Shown here: in pieces, positions 23,810 to 36,532 of the stretch | How the letters are laid out: each line of letters starts with the position of its first letter | Numbering within the stretch: position 1 is the stretch's first letter | DNA from: Gymnogyps californianus | Lineage: Eukaryota > Chordata > Aves > Accipitriformes > Cathartidae | NCBI RefSeq assembly: GCF_018139145.2 | Contig: NC_059486.1 | Coordinates: 2,728,001 to 2,792,000, forward strand | DNA length: 64,000 nucleotides | Direction: 5' to 3' | Notes under the pieces: generated by a model | What the model saw: only the letters and a program-made list of their open reading frames with translations | Told to the model about the DNA's origin: nothing | The model's database searches: none | Position numbers and translations under genes: made by a program

Positions 23810-26430
23810 CTGTTGAGGCCTGTTAGTATACTCAGGGCTTGAAAGTGGGTGTCTGCATCTTTGCAGTGATGCCTTAGCCCACTTCTGTACAAAATGAGCT
23901 AAAGACTAGCTTTTCAGTTTGACGCAACATCCCCTTGAAATTGCATGAGATGCTCAACCAGTTTCCTGGAGACACAAAAGGGAGTGTGTGGTTTGAATTG
24001 CAAGTGTGTTTTGTCAAATTCTCAGAAAGTCAGCAACAGGTCATTAAGTTAAACTTGGAGACAACCTTAGCGTATTTCACATGGCAAAATCAAATCTCCA
24101 GCCCCTTCAAACTGGTGGTGTTCTACACTGGCATGGGAAGCAGAAAATTTCACAGTGCCAGAACCTCCTGGAACTTAGATTTGTCTCACTCCAAAGGAGG
24201 TGTTTTCTTGAGTTTTTGTAAGCAGCAGTGAAGAACTGATAAGGGAACTTGCCTTTTCTGTGTGCCTGTAGCTGAGAGGGGGGAGAAAATCTGGCAATAT
24301 GGTCACTGCCACTGTAGTTCCTAAATCTCCAAAAGCGTGAATATGCAGTTCTGCAAATCCTTCCCATCCCTTGCCTGTGCCTGGGAGCCTTTCCGATCTG
24401 AGAGGAAACATCTCCTGAAGGAAAATCAACTTGAAGTGTTTTCTCTCCTGCTTGCCACCTTCCAACTTTGGTTGCTGAGAGAAGAGAAAGGCTTTTAACA
24501 CCATCCAGTGACCCAACCCTAAGTACAGTCTCCTGGATTTGATCTAGCTGGGGAGACAGGAGGTCAGCTCCAGGGGCCAGGAAAAGTGAGAGAAACCATG
24601 TCAACAGGCTGCTCCCACCGTGTCTGAGTGGTGAATGATGAGCGTGTGACATGGTAGAAGGAGCAAGGGTGCTCACCTGGAAAATGTTGCAGGAAGCCTG
24701 TCATGGATGTTTAAGTGCTGACAAGATGTGTCTGAGATATCCTTGCAGTGCATTTAGGATAAGAGTACATGGTGCCTGATTCGGAAGGAAAGTTGCTGCC
24801 CTAGTTCATAGTGAGGGAATGAGCAGCTGGTTACAGCTTGATGAGGGGGAGTGAAGTAATTTTTCAGTATGGAATAATGCTTCTTTACTTACGTGAGGAC
24901 TGAAAGGGCAGTTGAAGGTGGCGATTTAATTCTGCCGTCTTCCCTTGATCCATAGGTCTGATTCCAAATCAACTGAAATCAGCAAAAACTCATTTTGCCT
25001 GAACAGGTTTTAAAGCAGGCTCTATTTCAGGAACATCTCCAGATCAGTAAATCCTTTGATCCAACATGTGACTTCTTTCTGAGAAAAATATCCATGGGAT
25101 GAATCAGCTGCCTTAAATGTGTGCCTTTCAGTGGTCAAGTGTATCCCGTGTTACCTCCAGGAATGTTGCAGATCAGGTTGGAGTCAGCATTGGGCAAATC
25201 TGATACCCAAAGACTTGTAAGTAGTCCTGCTGTAGCAGTTGCTGTACTAATATGTAACAGAAAAATCAGACGAGCTCAGGGTTTTATAATCTAAGAGCAT
25301 ATGTACTTCTAGTCACTGTAGCATTGTCTGTGAAGCAGTGAAGACTCATCTAAACTAAAATATGCTGTATCTGTCTTGAGAAACGGATGTGATATAGCAG
25401 TGGTGTCATGAACACAGTGCAAAGCAATTTGTCCTGCTGATGAGCTATGCCTAACACTTTTTTCTCTGGTATTCCAGTCAGCTTGTTCAAAGTTAGCTCA
25501 GTTATCTATGCACTGCACTCTGGTCTACTTTGGAAATGGTCAGAAATGTGTAGGGGAATTATTTGCCTGGAAACCCGTGACATACCGTCTGCCAGTTAAG
25601 AACCAAAGTAATGTTAGAATTTTCTAGTAGTGTGAAGGGAAGGAATTCACTTTTGGAACTAGATTTTCTATAGTAAATTGTCTTAAGAAATAATGACTTG
25701 GTGGGTCTTAGCATGTACTTCCCAATGCCTTGTAAGGAAACACATATGCACTATGGAACCAAAAATGTCTTTTGAAAAGAGGTGACTTGTCTAATTCTGA
25801 CGTCAGTTTGAATTGATAAAATGCACTCAACTTCCCTGCAGTTTTCCTACTTACAATGCGATAAGCAAGAACAGAACCAGATCCTGATCTGCAGCAGATC
25901 CTTTTCATTGATGTATCGTCAACACTTCAGTGAAATCAAGGTAAAAAATTCGAATTTTCTACTGCTTATATGGGGGCAGAAATTGGAATCTGTTTTTGTT
26001 TCTCTTCCTTTGTTTGTTGCTCACACTCTTAATTGCTTGACTTCTGTCATTCTGCAACAGTCAGCTGGGAGAGCTTTGTAATGTTTAGCCCTTGAGCCTG
26101 ACCTTCCAATCCCTGCAAAGTCCAAAGGAGAGGAAAGAGTTTTAACTGAATTTAATTGGGGTCATCTTTGCCCATCAGCCTCTTCCTACTTACCACCTGG
26201 GGCATTTGAGCTGGGGCCCTACTAACCGGTGGAGACGGAAGGGTGGAGAGGAGAAGATATCTCCACGTCAGAGCCGTGCAGCTGTCATTCTGGGTTACGG
26301 AGCCGACAGGAGATGGTGCCTGCAGGAAACAAAGATGGTTCCCACCTGTCCAGAGCTAATGAGGATGTTTCTGATGTCAATAAATGTTTCCTGATCACAA
26401 CAAAAAGCCAGTAATCTTCACAATCCACTC
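23810..26430. other. Non-coding stretch
   Basis: Contains the longest frame of the window (minus strand, 24107-24676, 189 codons), which shows no domain, no homologue I recognise and poor coding texture. Apart from the palindromic relic near 24.95 kb, no repeat was identified. Confidence 0.55.
24945..25020 (+). repeat. Sauropsid-type palindromic repeat relic
   Basis: Reads CTGATTCCAAATCAACTGAA, then ATCAGCAAAAACTCATTTTG, then CCTGAACAGG. It resembles the bird/turtle element '...CCTGATTCCATTGAAGTCAATGGCAAAACTCCCATTGAC...AGGATCAGG'. Diverged; extent approximate. Confidence 0.45.
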
Positions 26431-26439
26431 ATGAGCAAT

Positions 26440-26900
26440 AGGCAAGTAGAAGAGGTAAAAGAATCAGGGAATAGGATGCAGATGAGAGATGGAAGAATTG
26501 GAAGAAAAGGGAGAGACGTTATTTGAACGAGGAGAAAAAACGACAGGGAAAGAGCAAAAGAAGGAAAAGATAAAGTAGAACACATGGCAAAAGAGGGAAA
26601 ACGAGGATGGTCTGGATGGAGTAGGGAGGAAACGGAGAAATAGATGGAAGGGGCCTGATGAGATGAGAAATATTGAAAGCGCATTGGAAATGGACCAGAA
26701 GAAAAAGTGCTAGAGGCGTAACAGAAGAAAGCACTAACAGGTTGGAGAGAAGTGATTAACCTAACAGATCCTTTTCACAGAAAAGTTTGAGAAGCCCAGA
26801 GTGATGAAGGATGGGACATAGCTTGTAAGAGGAATCTTGGGCATAGAGAATTTAAGGGAAAAGAAAGGGAGAAAGTACTTCTGACATCAAGAGTAAGATT
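26440..26900 (+). other. Long purine-biased tract
   Basis: Over several hundred bases the plus strand is roughly three quarters to four fifths A+G, built from irregular GAAGGA, AGAGGGAAAA and GGAAGGGG blocks without a fixed period. The minus strand is correspondingly C/T-rich, giving Ser/Phe/Leu-rich spurious frames. Probably a very old, mutated GA/GGAA simple-sequence region. Confidence 0.65.
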
Positions 26901-26904
26901 AAAA

Positions 26905-28305
26905 ATTTTATATTAGTCTGTTGACTGAAGAGAAAAAAATAAGACATCTACTTCAAGTTAGAAGGTGCGAAAAGAAGTGCAAATAGGCAGGAAGCCTGAA
27001 CCAGGCACTGTATGATTGTTGCTGGTGGGCATCCTGCGCTCAAAGACTACGGCATGGACGTGCTCTAAACACATCCTGGGAGTGGGGTAGGAATGAGAGT
27101 CAGGCAGCTCTCGGGCTGCTGGAAATTGAGTTGAGGGGCTTTCAGTATAGATGATTGATAGACTTGGCCTTGGATGTCCATTATCGTGCGTATCCTCTGT
27201 CTAAAATCTGAAAATATGTTTGCAGAAGCTTGGAAGTAGCAGAGCAGTTTAGAAAATCTAGCCTGTGAGCTGAAATTGCTCATCAGTTTGTAGAAATGGA
27301 GCCAGTATTTGCATTCTTTCATACTACTTGGGTTCTATACAGGTGTTTCTGCTCTTAGTAGAGGACACCACTAATATGAAGGGAATTTTACAGAGCTATA
27401 TATATGCGTGTATATATATAAAATACATGTATTATTATATGATGTGTATGTATTAGTATATAATGCAGATTATGATCCAAATAACTCTGAAAAAGAGCAT
27501 TTGACTTTGTGTGACTAAGTAGAGTATGCATTTTATATTCAGTCATGTATTTCAAGTTCAGTTTCAGTCATGGACCAAAAATGTGTACATCATTAGATTG
27601 TAAAATAACAAACCAAAATGAAACTTCAAGAATTTTCTGCTAATACAGCATGGTATGTAGTTTCAAGTGGTATTTTTTAACAGATCTTATGCTCAAGTTG
27701 GTACAATGCTGTCAAACTAATTTTATCAGTAGGATCTTTCAAAACAATCTAGCTCAAAAAACAAAAATCTTTTGGAGATGGAACTACTATGCGTACCTGC
27801 CTAAGCCTAAACTGTTCCTTCCTAAGAGACTTAACTAATTGGTGCTTGGACTACTAAGCTATGCTTGTCCAGAGTCTAATCTTTCATCATTACTCTGTGC
27901 ATTCTCTTGTTTTCTTCTTGAATAATTATTTTTTCTCTCTGCACATTACTCTGTCCCTGTAAGTTTGCAGTAAGTAATTTCAAGAAATTCCCAGCCTTCC
28001 CTAGGCTCTTGAGAAGGTAGCAGAGCTATGACAGAGAGTGTTGGCAATTTCTTCCTTCTTACTCATAGCTGTGTTCCTTACTGTTGGCTGAAATACTTAA
28101 GCAGAAATTTTAAGACCAGAAATGTCTATTAGGCTAATGTAAGCTGTCCAACAAATGTAACACAGGGAAAGAACTTCCCTCAGGAATTCCACATCAATCT
28201 TATAATTTCCTTTTTGCCAGCATCTCAAGGAAAATCTTCAATCTTGACATAAAGCAGAAGAGAATCCATTTTAAGTATTGCACAAACTATGAACATCAAC
28301 TAATA
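26905..28305. other. Non-coding stretch
   Basis: AT-rich, with no gene or interspersed repeat recognised beyond the TA/TG tract listed separately. Confidence 0.55.
27398..27480. repeat. TA/TG-rich simple sequence
   Basis: An imperfect (TA)n and (TG)n tract, for example GTATATATATAAAATACATG. Low complexity. Confidence 0.8.
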
Positions 28306-28309
28306 AGTC

Positions 28310-28400
28310 CCCTGCTGGGGTAGCAGCTATCATCTGTGACTTACAGATAAGAAGCAGACAGCTGATGCAAGAGATTTGTCCAGGAATGTGTAGCACTTCT
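28310..28400 (-). mobile_element. MIR-type SINE remnant
   Basis: Read on the minus strand, the segment gives GACAAATCTCTTGCATCAGC, then TGTCTGCTTCTTATCTGTAAGTC, then ACAGATGATAG. This is collinear with MIR 'GGCAAGTCACTTAACCTCT...CTCAGTTTCCTCATCTGTAAAATG'. Diverged. Confidence 0.5.
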
Positions 28401-28404
28401 TCGT

Positions 28405-29435
28405 CTGTTACAGGAATAAAACTATGGCTTTATACCCCTTGAAAATGTGCCAACCCCTACTCCTTTATCCTTTCCCTGTAACAGATTTACCATAGAAGCA
28501 CCAGCTAGTCCTGCTAACACATTTCTGCCAAAATAGGTTTTGGGCTTTTTTTTTCTCCCAAGAATAATATATTTTATTATCAACACTTTTATATGCACTG
28601 ATATTTCTTTAAATCCTGTGAAAAATCTTACTTTGGAAAATTGATTGTTCCCCTTCCTAGCAGCAGATATCATATTTAGAGGTTCATATGTGTTTTCCAT
28701 GTTTCTGTTCTTTTTAAATTGCATATCAATAACAGTATTTGGAATAATTGTGATACATAATGTTGTATTGAGGGTGCGATTTATCTCATTTTGGTCTAGC
28801 TGTCTGATGATCTTCCACCACAGCTCTTCTGTAGTAAGTATGAGAAGATCAGCAGCTCCAGAGCACAATTCATCTTAAAATAGGTGTGAAAGTAGAAATG
28901 AATCCTATTCAGAGTCAGACTGTCCTGTTAAAAACAGGAAGACACTTGAATCTACACAAGAAGGACAAATATTTATGTTGGTGCTAGGTAGCAGTTGTTC
29001 TTCATGAGTTTAAAAATAAAATGAAAGCAAAGAGTATTCTGTCAAAGTACGTCCTGTTACAGCACTGGTAGTAGTGCACTATCTCAAAATGGTCTTATAA
29101 AACAGCGTACAAAAGCTGCAGAATTTAAGAAGGGAATTTTAAATTAACTGGGAACACATATAAACAGGTTTGGTTTTTTTTCCTTCTATATTGAAAATTC
29201 TGGAATTTCAGTCTCGTCAGATACCTGCAAAGAGTTGTTCTGAAGCAGAACAAAGCCAAAGTAAAAATGTTAGTGCTGTGCAGTGCTCCAGTGTTACAGA
29301 GGAGCATAACTTCAGTCAGGTCTTCCAATTATCCTCCTCATTTCCCAGCGTTTGCCACTGGCCAAGAGCAAGAATGGGAAACCACCAGCTCGTTTCCTGG
29401 TCAAGTTTAGTTCCGAGTTAAAAACACATTAGTAG
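28405..29435. other. Non-coding stretch
   Basis: AT-rich. A 148-codon minus-strand frame (28422-28868) has no recognised domain and overlaps a 77-codon plus-strand frame. It is treated as chance. No other structure was seen. Confidence 0.5.
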
Positions 29436-29439
29436 TGTT

Positions 29440-29640
29440 TCATTCCCCACAAAGACGTTGGGCGCTCCCCTGTGAAATGCCAAGTGAGTTGGATCACCAG
29501 TGAGGCTTTTTACTGGAGCTGTCCTGCTCTGTCCCTATTTGAAGCTTGGCCATGTGACAGTCACAGTGAACAATCACAGCTGAACCCTGGGGAGGTCAAA
29601 GCGACACGGCCCTAGAGGTTCAGACTCAAATAAAACTTTT
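29440..29640. promoter_or_regulatory. Conserved-element-like island (putative)
   Basis: Repeat-free, balanced composition, with GAACAATCACAGCTG near 29568 (SOX-type ACAAT core beside a CAGCTG E-box) and GGAGGTCAAAGCGACACG near 29591 (AGGTCA-type half-site). No coding texture. Confidence 0.3.
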
Positions 29641-29739
29641 AAACGAAGACATTGGGGTCTTTCTCTCACATCCCCACCCCCGCTCTGCTCCTCTTTGCTG
29701 CCCTCCCCCCTTTTCTCTTTGAAGAAGTGTGTGTTGATG

Positions 29740-30115
29740 TAAGTGGACAACACAGGGAGTCAATAAAGGGGGTATCGGAGGGCCTAGGAGGAGATTGCCT
29801 GCAGCAACAGGGAAGACGCAATTACTGCAACAACTGTCCAACCAACCACAGCCAGGAGACTCCACTTAATCTAATTGAGTGTGAAGGCAGGCTGGAGACA
29901 CAGGACCCACTCCTCCTTCCCCCCCTCCCATAATATAGACACTATTGGCTGCTAATTGGCGCCAGTGGGCTGGTGCTAATTGTGCTGATGTCTTGGTCTG
30001 AGGACAGGCATGTGAAGGATGAAGGGGTCTGCTGGGAATAGGAGGAGGGGAGAGTGAGGGAGACAGTGGTCATAAAAGTTGGAACAGGGCTTTAATTTCA
30101 TATCAAATATTTAAG
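29740..30115. promoter_or_regulatory. Conserved-element-like island with repeated homeodomain cores (putative)
   Basis: CTTAATCTAATTGAG lies near 29874, and the exact octamer GCTAATTG occurs at 29951-29958 and again at 29975-29982. The octamers are 24 bases apart and each is followed within a few bases by GC-rich sequence including the palindrome GGCGCC. CAATAAAG and ATTAGC-type cores recur. The cluster of TAATTG sites in otherwise GC-balanced unique sequence is typical of developmental enhancers. The role is inferred. Confidence 0.4.
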
Positions 30116-30119
30116 TAAG

Positions 30120-33100
30120 TGAGTGGAAGATCTGTGAACTCTCTTTGTGGTAACCCGCAAAAGGCCTTGGAGAATACCACCCCCCTGCCTCCAGCCCCTG
30201 TGATGAGCTATCTGAAATGCTGTGTTCCTCTTCCTCCTTAGCTTTGTTTAATTAATTGTGAGAATTGCTAACAATCCTTTATTCCTCTTCGTACCTTCTC
30301 TGCTTTCTGCCATTGCTACTTCTTCATTCTTCATTTCAGAGATTCAGCTTTTCCAGCTCTAGGGCTGTCAAAGCTTTACTTGGCCTTCATTGCATGGAAA
30401 TTTTGGCTGAACAGAATGGCAGCTAAGACTGTGATCATGTTCATTACCCTGAAATTGGATAAGGTCTCATTTGTACATGCAAGGCCAGGATGAGCAGTGG
30501 TGACTCTGTGGTGCTGTTCCTTATAAAAGTCCAATCAAACTTCTGGTAGTGGAGGTTTACATGTATCAGATGTCAGTAAGACTTGTTTACATAGAAAGTG
30601 TTGATGTATTAAATGTGCAGATATACATGGCAAAGTTAAAACAGCTATTTGTACTCCCAGTATGGGTATAATCATAGCTATATAGTTATATGGGTGTTGC
30701 ATATTTCACACAGGTCATTCCTTTTTCTTTCTCAAACAGAATGCACTCTATCTGCATATTGAAATACTTTTTGCTCAACTTTTTTGTAGACAAACATGTG
30801 CTGTGTGGACAGCAGTGCCTATGAAACAAGTTACTGTGTGCTGACCTTCTTCCAGCTCATTATCCCCACAGCTCATGCTGGAGATGAATGCTGTCTTAGA
30901 TCTGTCAGCAGAGATGCTTGTGTGAGTGCTTTCCAACCTGTGTTAGTAAAATCAATGTGGTCATTTGGGTAGTAAGCTCCTAAAGTGGGGGGAGACAGGG
31001 GGCAGAAAGCTGGGATTGGAGGCGCTGATCATTTCCAGCTTACAGCTGGATTTGGCAAAATGCGTCTGTCCTCTGTTGTTTCCATGTTACGACTTAGTTG
31101 ATATAACTAGGTAGATAAAAAGTCAGACTTCTTGCTCTATAAAAATACAAGTTTTAGCTTTATCCAAAGTTAGAAATGTTCCAGTGTACTGCACTGCTTT
31201 AGGAACATGTCTGCTGTTGGCAGTGGCATCTTTCAGATGTCTATTACAAAGCCCAGAGTTGTGTTTGCAGGAGGTAGGTTGTTAACTTTGGTATTTTGGC
31301 TATTTGATCTAGGCTGATCATATTCCATTTATGTAATTTTTTCTGCTGACTATGTCAAAGTTCTCAGCCGTCATCTGTCCAGGTCCTGAGGAGCAGCTCT
31401 TTGTTCTAGCACAACTTGCTATTACGGAACTCTTTGGTGTTTGCTTGGATATTTTCCCTTGAAATCCTTTGTTCTCTTTGTGCTCCCAAAGAATTCTGCT
31501 ACCATATAACTTGTTTTTCTAGAATGCAGTTTGGCAAGGGGAGGAAGTGATATCCTACAATACATCTGCTATGTATTATAAATAAATTGTTATTTAAAAA
31601 TACATACATATATCAGGTTTTTTTAAGCTGAATAGGCCAAATCTACACTAGTTACACATTTTAAATCTCAGCCTTCCTCCCCAAGAAAACCCCAACCCCC
31701 TCACTGGACTAAGTTGCTGATATGTGCAGAAATAATCATTTGAGCTAGGACCCCTGATTCAGATCAGGATTGGAGCTGTGAGTTGTATCTGCGTGCTGTC
31801 TTGCTTCTAAGATTTTAATCTCTAAATAGGCACGGAAAGTCTCATTAAGCTTGTGCTGTGATGGAAGCAGAGCTCCTGTGAGGAGAAGTGACTTGCTTAC
31901 CACCTAGCTATGTTGGTGTGCTGGATGAATAGAATAGAATGGATGAATAGTAGAATACTCGTAACTTCAGCAGTGATGATATGGTACACCAGTCTTTAAT
32001 ACATCCTAGGAAGAAGCTGGCAATCTGTCTGGGAACCCTGCTATGTATTCTGGTTGCCACCATTTGTTTAGGAAGTCCAAGTAATAGAAACTTAGAAGTG
32101 CCATACTACAACCTTGACCAGGGCATTGTGTTGCAGCCAATTTCACCTGAATTCAGATCCTGTCTCTCAAACCCAGATGCTGCAGAGATTTGTCCTGAGC
32201 TAAAGGGCCTAGATTTTCAGATGTTTTAAGCTTTCCTCCCCTCAGTGTTTTAAGGTCAAAGTGACTTAGGTACCCGTATCTTGTTTTTGAAGGACCCGGT
32301 AACCTTGTGATGCAGTTTCGTGACTGACTTAAGACAGTGTGATTGTGTGAAGCAGGGCAATTCATCCAGACCTATGCAGTCTCGTCCCTGGCTATGTGTT
32401 CCTGTCATCTCGTTTGAATAAGCTCGAGTAATTATGTGATTGTGAGTTGGATTTGAAAACAAATCTGGTTCCATTGAAAGCAGTTATTTTCTTTCTTAGT
32501 TTGCCGTTAGTTTTCAACAGGATCAAGGCGTTAATATGGATCATTCCTTCCCAAAGGAGGGGGAAAGGAAGGTGTGATCAGAAGAGAGAGCGAGCAATGA
32601 TCAGTATATTGTTCTTACTAGAAATCACAAGAAGTTCATGTCCCTAGTTCCTCCTAAAAATGGACCATAACTGTAAAAGTCACTTGGGCTTTGCAATGCC
32701 GCACAAAACAATGCATAAATAACTTTAAAATTATCATCCTTGAACTGTTATAATTATGTTACATTTGTGTGGTATGTAACACAATGATAACTTGACTTGT
32801 TTGGCCTCAAGGCACTACTGCTATAAAATGTTCAATATTAAATAATAATTGCAGAAAGTACTTTAATAGGTTCTCTTGGTAGGATGTTCTGAATACACGT
32901 ATATATCACAGGCCACTGAATTCAGATAACAGCTTCAATCTAAAATTAAAGTTTAATGTACTGATATCTAGGCAATTTTAAGCTTTTTATAAATTATCAC
33001 AATGTGCAGATTCTTGGGTGAAAGGCTTATGCATCCAAAGTTCTCTGCCTCTTTCTTCCTCTCAAAATGTAATCATAGAACTGATGTATGAGGCCTTTAA

Positions 33101-34190
33101 ACTCATTTGACAGCACGTCACTTTTACTAAGGAAGGCAGAAAGTGAGTGAAAGCTCCGGAGTGATTTGTTTCAAAACCTAAGTTCCAAATCCCAAGCTCG
33201 TGAACAATCACTTCTGTCTTACAATCAAAATATGCCCACGTCTTCCATGCAGACACAAACTTCTAGAATATGGGATCCTTAAGATAGCCTGTAAGCTTGG
33301 TAGAAAAGCAAACCATTGTAGATCAGGGATATATTGGGCCAGACTTGTACCAGGTATAAAAAAAATGCTGTACATGGCTTTTCTTTCTAAGTTCAGTCTT
33401 CCTCTTCAAAGGAGTTCATGTGCAGGTTCATCATATCCTTTTCTCAGATGATGTGGCATTTACTCTAGAGCTATTGGTGGGTCCTACAGGGTGTGCAAAA
33501 TACCTTTGGCACCAGAGCTTGAATTCTGCTTATTAATCGGCTTGTTTTCCTAGTCACTCTGGATATAACCCTGTAGTGCAGTGCTATTCTGAGATACCTA
33601 GGCTAGCTCATAGCCAGCTAACAAAAAATGCAGTTGCATGGTTGGTGTAAGCTCTTCTAAGACTGTGCTCATGTTCTCTTCTTTCCTTCCTTTTCCTTCC
33701 TTCTACTGTGAGTTTTCATGCTTTCCCTGGAGTCAACACTAGTGATCTTCCAGACATGAGGTAAATCAGCTCTCTGATCCATCTGAAAGCTTAGATACCT
33801 CCTTTTTTCTTTTTTTGTTTCCCCCCTAGTTTTGCTATGCTAATTTGTAGGTCAAAAAGCTGAATTGGCTAGTTGGGTAGTGGCAGGATCACTAGTGCTG
33901 ACAGAAAGAAAGCAACAGGAACATGTAGTTAGAAGCACTGAGGCTGTCCCTTTGTGGTCTTAGTTTGGCTTAATCCAGCTATAAAATTAATCCAACAAAT
34001 GTAGTTTGGTTTAATCCAAATACCCCCTGCTTGACCACATTATGGAGATCCTATCACAGAAGGCCCTATTCATTGAGTTAATTTCTTGAGTTAAATAGAT
34101 CTCTTTTGTAATCTATTGTAAAACTGAGATTATGTCGCTAAAAAGAGCATAACTTTATAATGTACTGTGAGGGATCTCCTTGCTCTATAG
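30120..34190. other. Non-coding stretch
   Basis: No gene supported. A short GAATA-type repeat lies at 31928-31958 and a CTTTCCTTCC-type pyrimidine tract at 33680-33706. Otherwise there is no recognisable repeat or motif cluster. Confidence 0.6.
33680..33706. repeat. CTTCC pyrimidine microsatellite
   Basis: Imperfect CTTTCCTTCC units, low complexity. Confidence 0.8.
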
Positions 34191-34194
34191 CATC

Positions 34195-34292
34195 TGGATC
34201 TGAATCGGCAAAGCACTTGCAGTCAGTGGATGGGTGACTCAAGTGCTTGCAGCTGGGCATGGACTTTGGTGCTTTGCTGAGTAGGAATGGAC
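34195..34292. repeat. Sauropsid palindromic repeat, good copy
   Basis: Starts with CTGAATCGGCAAAGCACTTG and ends with TTTGGTGCTTTGCTGAGTAGG. GCAAAGCAC at 34208-34216 is exactly complementary to GTGCTTTGC at 34269-34277. The interior TGGGTGACTCAAGTGCTTGC matches the bird/turtle/crocodile element '...TGGGACTACTCAAGTGCTTAAAG...GTGCTTTGCTGAATAGGG'. The best-preserved of the palindromic relics here; probably a non-autonomous DNA transposon. Confidence 0.65.
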
Positions 34293-34704
34293 ATACTGTT
34301 ATGTTTAAAAGTGAACATAAAGTTGAATGCCTGTAGAGCTGGGGTCTTGGGTAGGATCTCTGTAGCACTTTTGTCCTCTGTCAGCTTCCAAGTACATAGT
34401 GCAAGAGACTAAGCCCAGATCTTGTAAATAATAATTCACATCTTCAAGCATGAAACTGCCCTTTGGCGTCATGCTGAGTCTCTCTTGAACCTTTGAATCT
34501 ATCTAACTGTGCTTTAAGGAAAGAGAATATCCTAAGAGCTTTCCCCTAGTTCAGCCTAGGGGCGTGTGCAGGGGTTATTTCTCTGAAAAAATAGATGATA
34601 CGTTTCATTGTTCTCTGAATTGGGAAAACAAGAAAAGCTGCTATGCTAATGGAATCCAAGTAACAGCAGACTGCTTCCTCACTTTTAATGGGTTAATACC
34701 CCAG

Positions 34705-34770
34705 AACAAAACTAATCCGGAGTCTCCGCTCACTTCAGCAGGCTTGGAATTGAGGCTTTACGCTGAGGAC
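34705..34770 (+). repeat. Sauropsid-type palindromic repeat relic
   Basis: Contains ACTAATCCGGAGTCTCCGCT followed by CACTTCAGCAGGCTTGG. This resembles the element '...GTAAATCCGGAGTAACTCCATTGACTTCAATGGAGTTA...'. Partial and diverged. Confidence 0.45.
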
Positions 34771-36529
34771 AGAGTGTTTTCTTCTCCGTGTATTAGTTTC
34801 AATAGGTCAGTGCCAAATGTGGGAAATTGAAGAACTGAGTCATTCTATCAACTTGGGTCTTATTTTTCCTCCTTCAGAGGATTTCTACATTTTATGTTGC
34901 AGTACTGCTTTGAAAGGCAACTGTGACCAAAGAATAAAGGGAAGAACCCAATTCCACTGGCTTAAATTGCAGAATAATTTTTCTTTAAACCCACTCCCTC
35001 CATCCCATGCCTTTCCTCTGCACATACATTTTAAGTGAATTCATTGGTGCTGAAAGAGATCGATTTGACAGGCCTGATGATTCACACCTTCTGTTCAGCT
35101 TCCTACTTCAAACCAGTCCAGGCTGAAAAAGGAGAGGTCAACAACTTTAATGTAAGGCTGTGATTACTGTAATTTTGATGGGGGTGGAAGCAGGAAGTAT
35201 CTGAACCCAAGACCTCACTCTTCCATTAACCAGTGGAAGAATTTGCTCCCTCAGTGTTTTGTTGTGTGTGATATAGGTGAGACACTCAACGTAGGCCTCA
35301 TAAAGTGTGTTCTGAAATCCTCTCTGGCTTCCCTTTTAGACAAGCAAATTCTTACTGAGCTGCTGAAACTGCATAGTTGATCTGGTGATATCATCACTAC
35401 TATGAAGGTTCGCTTGCCAGTGTATTGCAATAAGGTAATTTTTACGTGGTAAATAGCTATTCATTACTGCTGCTTTAATGTTAGTACACAAAAACGCTCT
35501 CATTGAAAGATGGGGCTTAGTGGATAGATAGCTAAATAGTGCTAAACATGTGTGCATATTAAAGATCAAGGAGCTCATTATCTACACTTGCGGGGGAGAG
35601 AATGACTGAGGTTTCCTGAGTGTCTTTGCAAACCAATAAAATGAAAATGCATCTTTGTACTCAGAGCAAGAAACAACACAACAAATGCAAACGTACATGC
35701 AAGCCCATTCAACTCAGCTGGTTGGTGTACAATCCCTCATGACCATGCCAGCACATTTGCCCTTCTCAAGATATAGGCACAAACGTACGAAATGTATCAC
35801 TTTGTCAGTTTTACCGCTGGATGTAGAAATGTGACTTCAGAGAAATTAGAGTGTGTATGCATGCACCAAATAATATTCATATGTGTCCATCCCTATACTT
35901 GCAAACAGGAATGCTTACAGGCACATGCAGCATACACTGTCAGGGCACACACATTTTTTCCTTTCTTCGTCAAAATAAAAAATCCCATTGATTTTTACTT
36001 TTCATGCTTCCGTTACTAGCTCCAGCTAACAACTGCCACTGCTGTTTCTTATCAATATTTGATGAGTAGGGTGAGGTGGAATGGAGAAGCCCTGTGAGTT
36101 TCTCCTTCTAAATGGTCTCTGTGAGGGTTGAGGTTTTTGTGGCTTATGTTTATTTTCTCTGTCTGTTGTACTTGGTTGGTTCAGGTCCTGAAAGAGACTT
36201 CTACTGAAAGATAGGATAGAAATAGGACAACTCTCCCCTATCCCCCCCACCCCCTTTTCATGCCTTTTTCTCTCTGTTTGCACTCTTGAGTAGGCTCATA
36301 GATAATTTTGTGGGCTTTTGAGATTTTTAGATCCTCTGTGAAATTCGTGAACAGTGGAAGGTCAAGCAACACTTGTCTGTACGTAGCTGACATAACTTCT
36401 CCTTAACTAATTTTCCCCAAGCTTTATCCAGCTACATGTTTCCAGGAAATAAGCTCTCATTTTTAAAATTATCTTTCAACTCACAAAATTAATGACCGCC
36501 CTAGTACCTTACTAACTTTTGCCTATAGC

Positions 36530-36532
<3 letters not shown>

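Noticed and set aside
24107..24676. Longest open frame, 189 codons on the minus strand
   Set aside because: No recognisable domain, a nested overlapping frame on the same strand, irregular composition and no splice or promoter context. A frame of this length is expected by chance in 64 kb on six frames.
31928..31958. GAATAGAATAGAATGG as a CR1 terminal repeat
   Set aside because: The adjoining sequence shows no CR1 body in either direction; treated as a simple repeat.
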